Source: Thalassolituus marinus (GTDB taxonomy: Bacteria > Pseudomonadota > Gammaproteobacteria > Pseudomonadales > Oceanobacteraceae). From it: a stretch of 64,000 nt of DNA. The notes beneath the pieces are model-generated. The model did no database searches and was not told where the DNA came from. It worked only from the letters and a program-made list of their open reading frames with translations. The translations under genes and the position numbers were made by a program. Numbering within the stretch: position 1 is the first letter of the stretch; each line of letters starts with the position of its first letter. Shown here piece after piece: positions 30,301 to 39,500 of this stretch. The DNA lies in NCBI RefSeq assembly GCF_020320395.1, contig NZ_JAEDAH010000039.1:1-64000 (forward strand), read 5' to 3'.

Positions 30301-31083
30301 TTAAACGCCTCCCAGCATGACTGCGGTCAGAACAAAATCGAGTCCCAGCACCGCAAGAGATGAAATAACCACAGTCTGTGTTGTTGCCTTACCGATGCCT
30401 TCGGACGTCGGTTCCGAATCATAGCCCTGATAGACCGCAATCCAGGTGACGACGGCACCAAAGACCAGGGATTTGATAATCCCCTTAACCACATCGTTAT
30501 AGAACTCTACCGAGGCCTGCATATTGCCCCAGTATGCGCCCTCGTCGATGCCGAACATATCAATGGCGACGAAAGCACCACCCCAGATACCGACCGTCGA
30601 GAACAGCAATGCCAGAATCGGCATCGAGATAATGCCTGCCCACAGGCGCGGGGTAATGACTCGTTTGAACGGATCAACCCCCATCATCTCCATCGCCGAC
30701 AACTGTTCAGTGGCCTTCATCAGACCAATTTCAGCCGTCAGCGCCGAACCTGCACGCCCGGCGAACAGCAATGCCGCAACCACCGGTCCGAGTTCACGCA
30801 GTAATGACAGAGACACCAGCGTTCCCAGCGCGCCTTCTGAACCATAGCGGGCAAGGATGTACTGCCCCTGCAGGCTCAGCACCATGCCGACGAAAAAACC
30901 AGCCACGACAATAATGATCAGTGAGCGCACACCCACGGAATAAATCTGTTTAATCAGGTCAGCAAATCCGGCACTGCCCGGACCACCCCAGAGCACGGAG
31001 TTGCGGAACAGAATCGTGGCCCGACCGATCGATTCAATTGCATCGGTCCCGCGCCGGCCGATTGCCTGCAGCTTACTCAGCAT
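30301..31083 (-). CDS. mlaE: MlaE, ABC permease of phospholipid transport
   Basis: 260-aa permease with about 5-6 membrane helices and the permease-family block ELGPVVAALLFAGRAGSALTAEIGLMKATEQLSAMEMM (in two parts, about 90-130), the coupling helix to MlaF. Its ATG shares one base with the mlaF stop (TAATG), so translation is coupled. Confidence 0.95.
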   Translation of the reverse strand: MLSKLQAIGRRGTDAIESIGRATILFRNSVLWGGPGSAGFADLIKQIYSVGVRSLIIIVVAGFFVGMVLSLQGQYILARYGSEGALGTLVSLSLLRELGPVVAALLFAGRAGSALTAEIGLMKATEQLSAMEMMGVDPFKRVITPRLWAGIISMPILALLFSTVGIWGGAFVAIDMFGIDEGAYWGNMQASVEFYNDVVKGIIKSLVFGAVVTWIAVYQGYDSEPTSEGIGKATTQTVVISSLAVLGLDFVLTAVMLGGV

Positions 31084-31895
31084 TATTTGCCTCCTGCCAG
31101 CAGGTCAGCACGATAATCACCGGCCGGGAAATGGAAAGGCACAGGGCCGTCCGGCTCTCCGCGCAGAAACTGTTTCACTTCATCATTTCCTTCGTTGATC
31201 AGCTCTTCCGGCGTGCCGAAACCGATTACGCGGCCTTCTGACACGACACACAGATAATCGGCAATGGAGCAGGATTCTTCGACATCATGGGACACCAGCA
31301 GGCTGGTCAGCCCCAGCGCCTGATTCAATCCGCGGATCAGTTTAACAATCATGCCCATGGATATCGGATCAAGACCAGTGAACGGCTCGTCATACATGAT
31401 TATTTCCGGGTCCATGGCAATGGAACGCGCCAAAGCAACCCTGCGCGCCATACCACCTGACAGTTCCGCCGGCGTCAGATCACGGGCACCACGCAGCCCC
31501 ACCGCTTCGAGCTTCATCAGCACCAGATCACGGATCATGGATTCCGGCAGGTCGGTGTGAACACGCAAAGGGAAGGCGACGTTATCGAATACATTCAGGT
31601 CGGTAAACAGGGCACCGGTCTGGAACAGCATGCCCATTTTCTGACGGCGCAGCTCAAACAGCTCTTTGCGGCTCAGCGCAGGAACGTTGCGGCCATCTAC
31701 AATGATGTCACCGGATTCAGGCAGCAGCTGACCACCGATAAGACGCAGCAGCGTGGTCTTACCAGTACCACTCGGGCCCATGATGGCAGTGACCTTACCG
31801 CGGGGGAAATCGACACTCATGTCGTTATAGATCAGCCGGTCGCCCCGACTGAAACTCATTCCGCGAATAGATACGTATGCCTGACTGGCGGACAT
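31083..31895 (-). CDS. mlaF: MlaF, ATPase of phospholipid transport
   Basis: ABC ATPase. Walker A GPSGTGKTT, signature LSGGMARRVALARS, Walker B IIMYDEPFTGLDP and the switch His in LLVSHDVEE are all present. 270 aa from ATG 31895; a GTG two codons upstream is the alternative. First gene of mlaFEDCB, divergent from the CaCA exchanger gene. Confidence 0.95.
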   Translation of the reverse strand: MSASQAYVSIRGMSFSRGDRLIYNDMSVDFPRGKVTAIMGPSGTGKTTLLRLIGGQLLPESGDIIVDGRNVPALSRKELFELRRQKMGMLFQTGALFTDLNVFDNVAFPLRVHTDLPESMIRDLVLMKLEAVGLRGARDLTPAELSGGMARRVALARSIAMDPEIIMYDEPFTGLDPISMGMIVKLIRGLNQALGLTSLLVSHDVEESCSIADYLCVVSEGRVIGFGTPEELINEGNDEVKQFLRGEPDGPVPFHFPAGDYRADLLAGGK

Positions 31896-32007
31896 GAGCA
31901 CCGTCCTGTTGCCGTTGATAGTTCGGGCTTAGCTTAACGGAATGTAACAACAGAACCAACCGATGAAGAGGCCAGTAAAAACCCGCCAGTAAAACGCTAA
32001 GTTGCAA

Positions 32008-32035
32008 TTGCGTGCAGAATCCCCTTCGGTACAAT
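32008..32035 (+). promoter_or_regulatory. Candidate sigma-70 promoter for the exchanger-kdsD-lpt operon
   Basis: TTGCGT (32008-32013), 16-nt spacer, TACAAT (32030-32035). Transcription would begin near 32042, which makes the ATG at 32034 unusable and supports translation from 32076. Confidence 0.45.
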
Positions 32036-32075
32036 GACCGGCTTTATCTTTTACTGTTTCGGGCATCGTTCTTTC

Positions 32076-33038
32076 ATGCTGTCTGCATCTGCTGCTGTTA
32101 TTGTTGGTCTGGTTATTCTGGTCTGGAGTGCCGATAAATTTGTTATTGGTGCCGCAGCCACCGCCCGCCGCCTGGGCATGTCACCGTTACTGGTTGGCCT
32201 GACGATTGTGGCTATGGGCACATCTGCGCCAGAAATGTTCGTATCAGCGATGGCTGCACTGGATGGTGCCGGTAACCTCGCCGTCGGCAACGCTCTGGGT
32301 TCCAACATCACCAACATAGCGCTGGTGCTGGGTGTTACCGCTCTGATCAGCCCTATTCCGCTACAGAAAAAACTGCTGAAAAAAGAACTGCCATTGCTGG
32401 TACTGATCAGCATTATTGGTGGTCTTACGCTGGCTGATCTTGAGCTGAACATGATCGACGGCCTTATCCTGATTGGCGCGATGATCGTTGCCCTGTACCT
32501 GATGTTTCAGGAATCCAGCGAGTCCGGCGAAGCCGTTGTCGAGGAAGATGAAGCAGCGGAAATTGAAAATACACCACTGAGCAAAGCAGTGATTGAACTG
32601 CTGATTGGTCTGCTGGCGCTGATGATCAGTTCTAAAATGCTGGTATGGGGTGCCACCCTGATTGCACGCGAATTCGGAATCAGCGATCTGGTAATCGGCC
32701 TGACGATCGTAGCGATCGGTACCAGTTTGCCCGAGCTGGCAGCCTCTGTGGTCAGCGCGCTGAAAGGCCATCATGACATTGCCATTGGCAACGTCATTGG
32801 CTCCAATATGTTTAACTTACTGACAGTAATGCCGATTCCCGGCCTGCTGGCAGTCACCCAGGTGGACGCCCTGGCACTTTATCGCGATTACGCGGTCATG
32901 ATGGTATTAACCATCGCTTTACTGGTTCTGTTCCTGCTCAGCTATCGTAAAGGCAAACTCGGGCGCATCCCGGGAGCCATGCTGACGACCAGTTTTGTCG
33001 CGTATATGACTACCCTGTTTTTTATGGCGAACCAATGA
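32076..33038 (+). CDS. CaCA-family sodium/calcium exchanger
   Basis: Inner-membrane antiporter with two inverted alpha repeats: GTSAPEMFVSA plus GNALGSNITN in the first half, GTSLPELAASV plus GNVIGSNMFN in the second, supplying the ion-binding Glu and Asn residues. About 10 helices with an acidic cytoplasmic loop between halves (SSESGEAVVEEDEAAEIE). 320 aa from ATG 32076, the start usual for YrbG; an ATG at 32034 overlaps the candidate promoter. The 4-nt overlap with kdsD (ATGA) couples the two, as in the yrbG-kdsD pair of enterics. Confidence 0.9.
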   Translation: MLSASAAVIVGLVILVWSADKFVIGAAATARRLGMSPLLVGLTIVAMGTSAPEMFVSAMAALDGAGNLAVGNALGSNITNIALVLGVTALISPIPLQKKLLKKELPLLVLISIIGGLTLADLELNMIDGLILIGAMIVALYLMFQESSESGEAVVEEDEAAEIENTPLSKAVIELLIGLLALMISSKMLVWGATLIAREFGISDLVIGLTIVAIGTSLPELAASVVSALKGHHDIAIGNVIGSNMFNLLTVMPIPGLLAVTQVDALALYRDYAVMMVLTIALLVLFLLSYRKGKLGRIPGAMLTTSFVAYMTTLFFMANQ

Positions 33039-34009
33039 CAACAAATTATAGCTTTAACTTTCTGGCTTCAGCCCGCCGTACCATCAATCTCGAAAAAGAT
33101 GCCGTTGCCCAGCTGGAACAACGCCTGACCGACGATTTCACCCGTGCCTGCGATATGATCCTGACCTGCACCGGCCGCGTGGTTGTTACCGGCATGGGTA
33201 AGTCCGGGCACATTGGCAATAAGATTGCTGCCACACTGGCCAGCACGGGTACGCCTGCCTTCTTCGTACACCCGGGTGAAGCAAGCCACGGCGACATGGG
33301 GATGATTCAGCCGGATGACGTGGTTATTGCCTTGTCTAACTCCGGCGAAAGCAGTGAAGTCACCAGCCTGTTACCGCTGTTCAAACGCCTGGGCAGCAAG
33401 TTAATCAGTATGACCGGCAAACCGGAATCGACTCTGGGTCTGGCAGCCGATGCACACCTGAACACCGGTGTGGATCAGGAGGCCTGCCCACTGAACCTGG
33501 CACCAACCTCGTCCACCACCTGTGCGCTGGTAATGGGAGACGCCCTTGCCGTTGCCCTGCTGGAAGCCCGCGGTTTTACCGCTGAAGACTTTGCTTTCTC
33601 TCACCCGGGCGGCTCACTGGGGCGCCGTTTGCTGCTGAAAGTGGAAGATATCATGCACGCAGGCGATCAGATTCCGGTGGTTGGCCCCGACGCCCCGCTG
33701 GCCGAAGCCCTGCTGGTTGTCACCTCTAAAGGTCTGGGTATGACTACCGTGCAGCAGGATGGCAGCCTGCTGGGTATTTTCACCGACGGCGACCTGCGCC
33801 GCGCCATCGACAATGGTGTTGATATTCACAGCGCAACCATGGCCGATGTGATGACTGCCGGTGGTAAATCCACCACCCCGGGCACCCTGGCTGCCGAAGC
33901 ACTGAAGAACATGGAAGACAACAAAATCAACGCACTGGTGGTTAAGGAAAATGACAAAGCCGTTGGCGTTATTACCATGCACGATATGCTGCGTGCCGGC
34001 GTTATCTGA
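33035..34009 (+). CDS. kdsD: D-arabinose 5-phosphate isomerase KdsD
   Basis: Interconverts ribulose 5-phosphate and arabinose 5-phosphate, the entry to KDO for lipopolysaccharide. SIS domain (about 30-185: TGMGKSGHIGNKIAATLAST; ALSNSGESSE; TSSTTCALVMGDALAVALL; SHPGGSLGRRLL) followed by a CBS pair (about 205-324). 324 aa. Its stop overlaps the lptC start (TGATG), leaving no room for kdsC. Confidence 0.96.
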   Translation: MTTNYSFNFLASARRTINLEKDAVAQLEQRLTDDFTRACDMILTCTGRVVVTGMGKSGHIGNKIAATLASTGTPAFFVHPGEASHGDMGMIQPDDVVIALSNSGESSEVTSLLPLFKRLGSKLISMTGKPESTLGLAADAHLNTGVDQEACPLNLAPTSSTTCALVMGDALAVALLEARGFTAEDFAFSHPGGSLGRRLLLKVEDIMHAGDQIPVVGPDAPLAEALLVVTSKGLGMTTVQQDGSLLGIFTDGDLRRAIDNGVDIHSATMADVMTAGGKSTTPGTLAAEALKNMEDNKINALVVKENDKAVGVITMHDMLRAGVI

Positions 34010-34557
34010 TGCGTAAGCGTTACCTGCTGCTGATCGTCACTCTGGTGTTCGGCCTGGCTCTGATGGCGGTAGACCGCTACACCCAGGAACTGGTGCCGTT
34101 CCAGACAGACAGTTCAGTGCGGGAAGCCGACTACTACGGCGAAGGGCTGTTCAGCCGTCAGTACGGCGCCTCTGGCAGCCTTGATCAGACATTTATGGCC
34201 GCTCGTTCGATACATTACCCGCAAGAGCAACGAACGGAGTTTTCCGGCCCCATTCTGACCAGTACAGACGATGACGGTAAACAATGGCAGGTTACCGCCC
34301 TGCAGGGTGAAATTCAGGATAATGACCACTTACTGTATCTGATCGGAGATGTTGAAATCCGCCCGGTGAGTGACAACGCCATGATTATTCAGACGCCTGC
34401 GCTGGTGTATAACAGCGATACCCGCATTGCTGAAACCAGCGACCCTGTCACCATTACCAGCCCGCAGATTCGCGTCAATGCCACCGGCATGACCATGGAT
34501 CTGGATCGTCAGCGAATTGAGTTCCGCTCAGAGGTAACAACCCACTATGTTCCTTAA
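34009..34557 (+). CDS. lptC: LptC, LPS export protein
   Basis: 182-aa bitopic protein: N-terminal membrane helix (about 5-22) and a periplasmic beta-jellyroll. Passes LPS from the LptB2FG extractor to LptA. It overlaps kdsD by one base and lptA by 11. Confidence 0.9.
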   Translation: MRKRYLLLIVTLVFGLALMAVDRYTQELVPFQTDSSVREADYYGEGLFSRQYGASGSLDQTFMAARSIHYPQEQRTEFSGPILTSTDDDGKQWQVTALQGEIQDNDHLLYLIGDVEIRPVSDNAMIIQTPALVYNSDTRIAETSDPVTITSPQIRVNATGMTMDLDRQRIEFRSEVTTHYVP

Positions 34558-35122
34558 TCGTATTCCGACATTCCTTGGCTCCCTCTTGCTGCTGGTCAGT
34601 TCAGTCAGTCAGGCCTTGCCTGACGATTGGCAGCAGGAAATGACCATTGTTTCCGACCGGGCAGAAATCGACCGCAAAACCGGCATCGGAGTGTATGAAG
34701 GCAATGTCATTCTCACTCAGGGCACGCTGAAGATTGAAGCCAGCCGCCTGACCCTCATCCGTAACGACGACAAACTGGAAAAAGCGGTGGCAGAAGGTCA
34801 GCCGGCCCGCTACCAACAGCAGATGGCCGCAGACAAACCTCTGACCCGGGCACAAGGTAAGCGCATTGACTATTTCGCCACTCAGCGGGAAGTTCGGGTA
34901 AAGGGCAGCGCCCGTCTTGAGCAGGAAGGTAATTTATTCACCGGTGATTTGCTGACCTACGACATGACCGCAGAAACAATCAGCGCATCAGGCGGACAAG
35001 CGGCCACATCATCGGCCGAAACCAGCTCCGGCGATGGCGAAACCAGCCCGGGGCGAATCCGTATGGTTATTCAGCCGCAGTCATCCAGCGACAATTCGGA
35101 AAAAGCCGGAGAAGCACAATGA
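34547..35122 (+). CDS. lptA: LptA, periplasmic LPS-transport bridge
   Basis: Signal peptide (about 1-24, ending VSQALP), then the OstA-like jellyroll (about 30-150: [40 protein letters not shown]). The C-terminal about 40 residues are Ser/Glu-rich and disordered. 191 aa. Overlaps lptB by 4 nt. Confidence 0.92.
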   Translation: MFLNRIPTFLGSLLLLVSSVSQALPDDWQQEMTIVSDRAEIDRKTGIGVYEGNVILTQGTLKIEASRLTLIRNDDKLEKAVAEGQPARYQQQMAADKPLTRAQGKRIDYFATQREVRVKGSARLEQEGNLFTGDLLTYDMTAETISASGGQAATSSAETSSGDGETSPGRIRMVIQPQSSSDNSEKAGEAQ

Positions 35123-35844
35123 AAACGCTGAAAGCCGAACACCTGGCGAAAAGCTACAACGGCCGCGAAGTTGTTAAAGATGTTTCCATGTCCGTTCACA
35201 GCGGCCAGATTGTTGGCTTGCTCGGGCCGAACGGCGCCGGAAAGACCACCTGTTTCTATATGATCGTCAACCTGGTCCAGGCCGATAAAGGCCGCATCAA
35301 GATCGATGATGAGGACATCAGCCACCTGCCGATGCATGGCCGTGCGCAGAAAGGCATTGGCTATCTGCCGCAGGAAGCGTCCATTTTCCGCAAGCTCAGC
35401 GTTGCCGATAACATCCTCGCCATTCTGGAAACCCGCAACGACCTGAACCGGGCGCAGCGTCTGGAAAAACTGGAAGAGCTGCTCAACGAATTCAATATCC
35501 AGCATATCCGTAACAGCCTTGGCATGGCCCTGTCAGGCGGTGAACGCCGCCGTGTCGAGATCGCCCGGGCGCTGGCCGCCGAACCGCTGTTTATTCTGCT
35601 GGATGAGCCTTTCGCAGGGGTTGACCCTATATCCGTGGCTGACATCATGGACATCATTCGCCAATTGAAAGCGCGGGGCATCGGTGTTCTGATTACCGAC
35701 CACAATGTGCGTGAAACTCTGGCGATCTGCGAGAAAGCCTATATCGTAGGTGGTGGACATATTATCGCTGAAGGCAGTGCCGACGAAGTACTGGCCAGCG
35801 AGCAGGTACGCAAGGTGTACCTGGGCGAAGACTTCCGACTCTGA
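35119..35844 (+). CDS. lptB: LptB, ATPase of LPS export
   Basis: Cytoplasmic ATPase of LptB2FG. Walker [10 protein letters not shown] (36-44), signature LSGGERRR, Walker [14 protein letters not shown], switch His in LITDHNVRE. 241 aa, standard. Coupled to lptA and followed after 95 nt by rpoN, which has its own promoter candidate. Confidence 0.97.
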   Translation: MKTLKAEHLAKSYNGREVVKDVSMSVHSGQIVGLLGPNGAGKTTCFYMIVNLVQADKGRIKIDDEDISHLPMHGRAQKGIGYLPQEASIFRKLSVADNILAILETRNDLNRAQRLEKLEELLNEFNIQHIRNSLGMALSGGERRRVEIARALAAEPLFILLDEPFAGVDPISVADIMDIIRQLKARGIGVLITDHNVRETLAICEKAYIVGGGHIIAEGSADEVLASEQVRKVYLGEDFRL

Positions 35845-35872
35845 TCCGTATCACGTTATTGATCAGGAAAGA

Positions 35873-35900
35873 TTCCAAGGGAAACCGGTTGGCGTATAAT
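35873..35900 (+). promoter_or_regulatory. Candidate sigma-70 promoter for rpoN
   Basis: Perfect TATAAT (35895-35900) with TTCCAA 16 nt upstream (35873-35878). A start near 35907 would leave a 33-nt leader before the rpoN ATG. Confidence 0.5.
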
Positions 35901-35939
35901 GCACAGACCGTGCCGATACTGAGTGATTACTGAACTTCT

Positions 35940-37427
35940 ATGAAAGCGTCTCTTCAGTTAAAGATGGGTCAGCAGTTGACCATGACCCCTCAGTTACAAC
36001 AGGCGATTCGTCTACTGCAACTGTCTACTCTCGACCTACAGCAGGAAATCCAGGAGGCGCTGGACTCCAATCCAATGCTGGAAGTGGAAGAGCATGAAAT
36101 GGATGACCTGCCAGACCTTTCCGGTCCCGAGAGCAAGGAAAGCAGCCCGGAGGTATCCAGTCACGATGATCATGGTGATACCCCGGAACTTGATGAGCAG
36201 TGGTCACAGGAGCAACTGCCGGATGATCTGCCGGTCGACAGCCAGTGGGAAGATACCTACCAGACCACCGCCTCGGTCGCGTCAGGCAACAGTGGTGCTA
36301 TCGACGACGACTTCGATTACGACTCCCGTCATGCCAGCACCGATGACCTGCAGGATCATCTGCTGTGGCAACTGAACCTGACCCCGATGTCTGATACCGA
36401 CCGTGAAATCGCATTGATGCTGATTGATGGTGTCGATACCGATGGCTATCTGCACACCACCGTCGAAGATATCCTTGAAAGTATGGACCCGGAACTTGAC
36501 GTCGAAGAAGACGAAGTGATGGCCGTACTGCACCGCCTGCAACAATTTGATCCGGCAGGTGTGTTTGCCCGCGATCTGCGTGAATGTCTGCAGCTGCAAC
36601 TGCAGCAACTGCCACCGGCCACGCCATGGTTGAAAGAAGCGCGTATCGTTATTGGCGAGTACATCGAATTATTGGGCAGTAAAGACTACCCAACACTGAT
36701 GCGTAAAACCAAGCTGCGCGAAGACGACCTGAAAGAAGTACTGCGCCTGATTAAAGAACTGAACCCGAAACCGGGTGCAGGTATCAGCCCGGAACAAGCC
36801 GAATACGTTGTTCCGGACGTCATTGTCCGTAACGTGCGCGACGAATGGCGTGTGGAACTCAATCCGGATATCGCGCCAAAGCTGCGCGTTAATGCCGACT
36901 ATGCTGCTCTGGTACGCCGATCTGACAACAGCACAGATAATACCTTTTTGCGTGACCACCTGCAGGAAGCGCGCTGGTTTATTAAAAGCCTGCAGAGCCG
37001 CAACGAAACCCTGCTGAAAGTCGCCACGAAAATTGTGGAATACCAGATCGAATTTTTCGAAGAAGGCGAAGAAAAAATGAAGCCTCTGGTTCTGCATGAT
37101 ATTGCCGAGGCTGTTGGCATGCATGAATCGACCATTTCCCGTGTCACCACACAGAAATACATGCATACACCTCGCGGTATTTTTGAGCTGAAATATTTCT
37201 TCTCCAGTCATGTCAGTACAGATGGTGGCGGAGAGTGTTCTTCTACCGCTATCCGTGCCATGATCAAAAAACTGATTGCCGAAGAAAATGCACGCAAACC
37301 ATTGAGCGATAACAAGATTGCATCAATTCTTGGTGAAAAAGGTATTCAGGTTGCACGCCGAACCGTAGCAAAATACCGCGAAGCCATGATGATTCCGCCA
37401 TCCAATGAGCGGAAGCAACTGATTTAA
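35940..37427 (+). CDS. rpoN: RNA polymerase sigma-54 factor RpoN
   Basis: Enhancer-dependent sigma factor for nitrogen, motility and other regulons. Gln/Leu-rich region I ([20 protein letters not shown], about 11-30), acidic region II (about 45-125), core-binding region, a helix-turn-helix ([18 protein letters not shown]) and the RpoN box ([10 protein letters not shown] near residue 475). 495 aa. No clear Shine-Dalgarno is seen before the ATG. Followed by hpf and ptsN as in nearly all gammaproteobacteria. Confidence 0.97.
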   Translation: MKASLQLKMGQQLTMTPQLQQAIRLLQLSTLDLQQEIQEALDSNPMLEVEEHEMDDLPDLSGPESKESSPEVSSHDDHGDTPELDEQWSQEQLPDDLPVDSQWEDTYQTTASVASGNSGAIDDDFDYDSRHASTDDLQDHLLWQLNLTPMSDTDREIALMLIDGVDTDGYLHTTVEDILESMDPELDVEEDEVMAVLHRLQQFDPAGVFARDLRECLQLQLQQLPPATPWLKEARIVIGEYIELLGSKDYPTLMRKTKLREDDLKEVLRLIKELNPKPGAGISPEQAEYVVPDVIVRNVRDEWRVELNPDIAPKLRVNADYAALVRRSDNSTDNTFLRDHLQEARWFIKSLQSRNETLLKVATKIVEYQIEFFEEGEEKMKPLVLHDIAEAVGMHESTISRVTTQKYMHTPRGIFELKYFFSSHVSTDGGGECSSTAIRAMIKKLIAEENARKPLSDNKIASILGEKGIQVARRTVAKYREAMMIPPSNERKQLI

Positions 37428-37468
37428 TAATGACAGAAAAGTAAGCCAGCAATAAAAGGAGTCTGGAC

Positions 37469-37771
37469 ATGAAAATCAATATCAGCGGTCACCACGTAGA
37501 TATTACTGAGTCTCTGCAAGCCTACGTTGAGGAAAAAATGTCCAAGCTGGAACGTCACTTTGACAACATCACAAATGGCCAGGTAACCCTGACCGTTGTT
37601 AAAGAGCGTATGACAGCCGAAGCGACCATTCACGTCAGCGGTTCTGATCTGCACGCCAGCGCAGAAAACGATGACATGTACCACGCTATCGATCAGATGG
37701 TCGACAAGCTGGATCGTCAGGTACTGAAATACAAGGAAAAAATGGTAGCTCGCTCACACGGTCAGGCCTGA
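37469..37771 (+). CDS. hpf: Ribosome hibernation-promoting factor (short HPF)
   Basis: 100-aa protein of the S30AE family; binds the 30S decoding region in stationary phase and favours 100S dimers. MKINISGHHVDITESLQAYV and the EATIHVSGSDLHASAENDD segment are typical. It lacks the long C-terminal dimerisation tail, so it is the short type. AAGGAG 8 nt upstream. Confidence 0.93.
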   Translation: MKINISGHHVDITESLQAYVEEKMSKLERHFDNITNGQVTLTVVKERMTAEATIHVSGSDLHASAENDDMYHAIDQMVDKLDRQVLKYKEKMVARSHGQA

Positions 37772-37774
37772 TAT

Positions 37775-38233
37775 ATGACAATCGGTATCGAAGATATCCT
37801 GACACCGGAACGTGCTCTGCTGAACGTTGCGGTGACCAGTAAGAAGAAACTGCTTGAATTTCTTGCGGGGGTTGTCACGGAACAACTGCCTGGCAGTACC
37901 GCCGACGATATCTTCGACCGATTACTGAGTCGCGAACGACTCGGCAGTACCGGCATTGGGGAAGGCATTGCTATTCCTCACTGCCGTTTACGCTTTTGCG
38001 AACAGGCAATCGGAATTCTGATGAAGCTGGACGAGCCAGTGGACTTCGATTCTATTGATGGAAAACCCGTGGATCTGGTATTTGCACTTCTGGTACCAGA
38101 AGAAGCCACGGAAGAACACCTGCAGATACTGGCAATGCTGGCAGAGAACTTCAGCAACGCTCAGTATCGCGAAGCACTTCGTAATGCGCCTGACACACGC
38201 CACCTGTATCAACGTGCTCTGTCTGGTAAATAA
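37775..38233 (+). CDS. ptsN: PTS IIA-Ntr regulatory protein
   Basis: 152-aa EIIA-Ntr, final phosphoacceptor of the nitrogen PTS. The phosphorylated His is His69 in GIAIPHCRL. It regulates potassium transport and other systems in relatives. Three bases after hpf. Confidence 0.95.
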   Translation: MTIGIEDILTPERALLNVAVTSKKKLLEFLAGVVTEQLPGSTADDIFDRLLSRERLGSTGIGEGIAIPHCRLRFCEQAIGILMKLDEPVDFDSIDGKPVDLVFALLVPEEATEEHLQILAMLAENFSNAQYREALRNAPDTRHLYQRALSGK

Positions 38234-38255
38234 TCGAATTTAAGGAGAAGAGCGT

Positions 38256-39128
38256 ATGCGTCTGGTGGTTATCAGTGGTCGATCCGGATCGGGTAAATCC
38301 AGCGCTCTTCATGTCCTCGAGGATCAGGGCTTTTATTGCATTGATAACCTGCCCATCGGTCTGCTGCCGGCACTGGTTCAGCAAACCGAAGGGGAAGAAA
38401 AACTGGCCAAGGTTGCAGTCAGTATTGATGCCCGCAATATCCCCCACGCCTTTGATAATATCCACAGCGTTCTGCACGAGCTGCCAAAAGACGAATATCA
38501 ACTGGACGTTGTCTATCTCGATGCCAGCGAAGAAGTGCTGCTGCAACGCTTCAGTGCCACACGTCGGAAGCATCCGCTGACCAGCAGCCAGGTATCTCTG
38601 GCCGAAGCCATTAAACGAGAGCGGGATCTGCTCGAACCGGTTGCCAACATTGCCGACCTGACGCTGGATACCACGCAAATGTCGGTGCACGAATTACGCA
38701 GCCTTATTCGCTTGCGGGTTGCCGATAAAAACAGTGCTGAAATCGCAATTCTGTTTGAGTCCTTTGGCTTTAAGCATGGCATTCCGATTGATGCTGATTA
38801 CGTTTTCGACGTGCGCAATCTGCCAAACCCATACTGGGACCCGAGTCTGCGTCAGTTCACCGGACGGGATAAGCCCGTCATCGACTTTCTCGCCGCCGAA
38901 AATCAGGTCGCTATGATGGAGCAGGACATCAGCGCTTTTATTCATCGCTGGCTACCGGCCTTTATCGATGCCAGCCGCAGTTACATGACCATCGCCATCG
39001 GCTGCACTGGCGGCCAGCATCGATCTGTGTATATTGTCGAGCAACTGACCAAAGAATTCAGCGCACGCTATCCGAACGTGCAATGCCGCCACCGCGAACT
39101 GGCTGGTGCAGACCAGGAGACATCATGA
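38256..39128 (+). CDS. rapZ: RNase adapter protein RapZ
   Basis: 290 aa with an N-terminal P-loop (SGRSGSGKSSAL, about 7-18) and the C-terminal domain block AIGCTGGQHRSVYIVEQL. In E. coli it binds GlmY/GlmZ small RNAs and directs RNase E, tuning glucosamine 6-phosphate synthesis. Overlaps ptsO by 4 nt. Confidence 0.95.
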   Translation: MRLVVISGRSGSGKSSALHVLEDQGFYCIDNLPIGLLPALVQQTEGEEKLAKVAVSIDARNIPHAFDNIHSVLHELPKDEYQLDVVYLDASEEVLLQRFSATRRKHPLTSSQVSLAEAIKRERDLLEPVANIADLTLDTTQMSVHELRSLIRLRVADKNSAEIAILFESFGFKHGIPIDADYVFDVRNLPNPYWDPSLRQFTGRDKPVIDFLAAENQVAMMEQDISAFIHRWLPAFIDASRSYMTIAIGCTGGQHRSVYIVEQLTKEFSARYPNVQCRHRELAGADQETS

Positions 39129-39394
39129 TCGAAACCCAGGTAACCATTATCAACAAGCTGGGCCTGCACGCCCGCGCAGCCGCTAAGCTGGTGTCGACGG
39201 CATCAGCGTTTGGCAGCCGTATTAAAGTCGGTTACCCGGACAAGATGGTCGACGGAAAAAGTATCATGGCGGTAATGATGCTTGCTGCCAGCAAAGGCAC
39301 CGAGCTACTGCTACAGGTCGAGGGAGATGATCAGGAGCAGGCAATGGAGGCCGTGCTGGATATCATCAACCGCCGCTTCGACGAAGAAGAATAA
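39125..39394 (+). CDS. ptsO: NPr, HPr-like phosphocarrier of PTS-Ntr
   Basis: 89 aa with the phospho-His in NKLGLHARAAAKLV (His16) and the conserved DGKSIMAVMMLAASKGTELL helix. Transfers phosphate from EI-Ntr (PtsP, not in this window) to PtsN. I use ATG 39125, which overlaps the rapZ stop as ATGA, not the longer in-frame extension that lies inside rapZ. Confidence 0.94.
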   Translation: MIETQVTIINKLGLHARAAAKLVSTASAFGSRIKVGYPDKMVDGKSIMAVMMLAASKGTELLLQVEGDDQEQAMEAVLDIINRRFDEEE

Positions 39395-39500
39395 TTCTGC
39401 AAAAACAAGCTGCTACACGCATTCGTGCGAGTAGTTTCATGGTATCTGTGGTCTGATCAGGCTAGAATTATTCACATCTTAAACAGGACCTGCCCTGACC

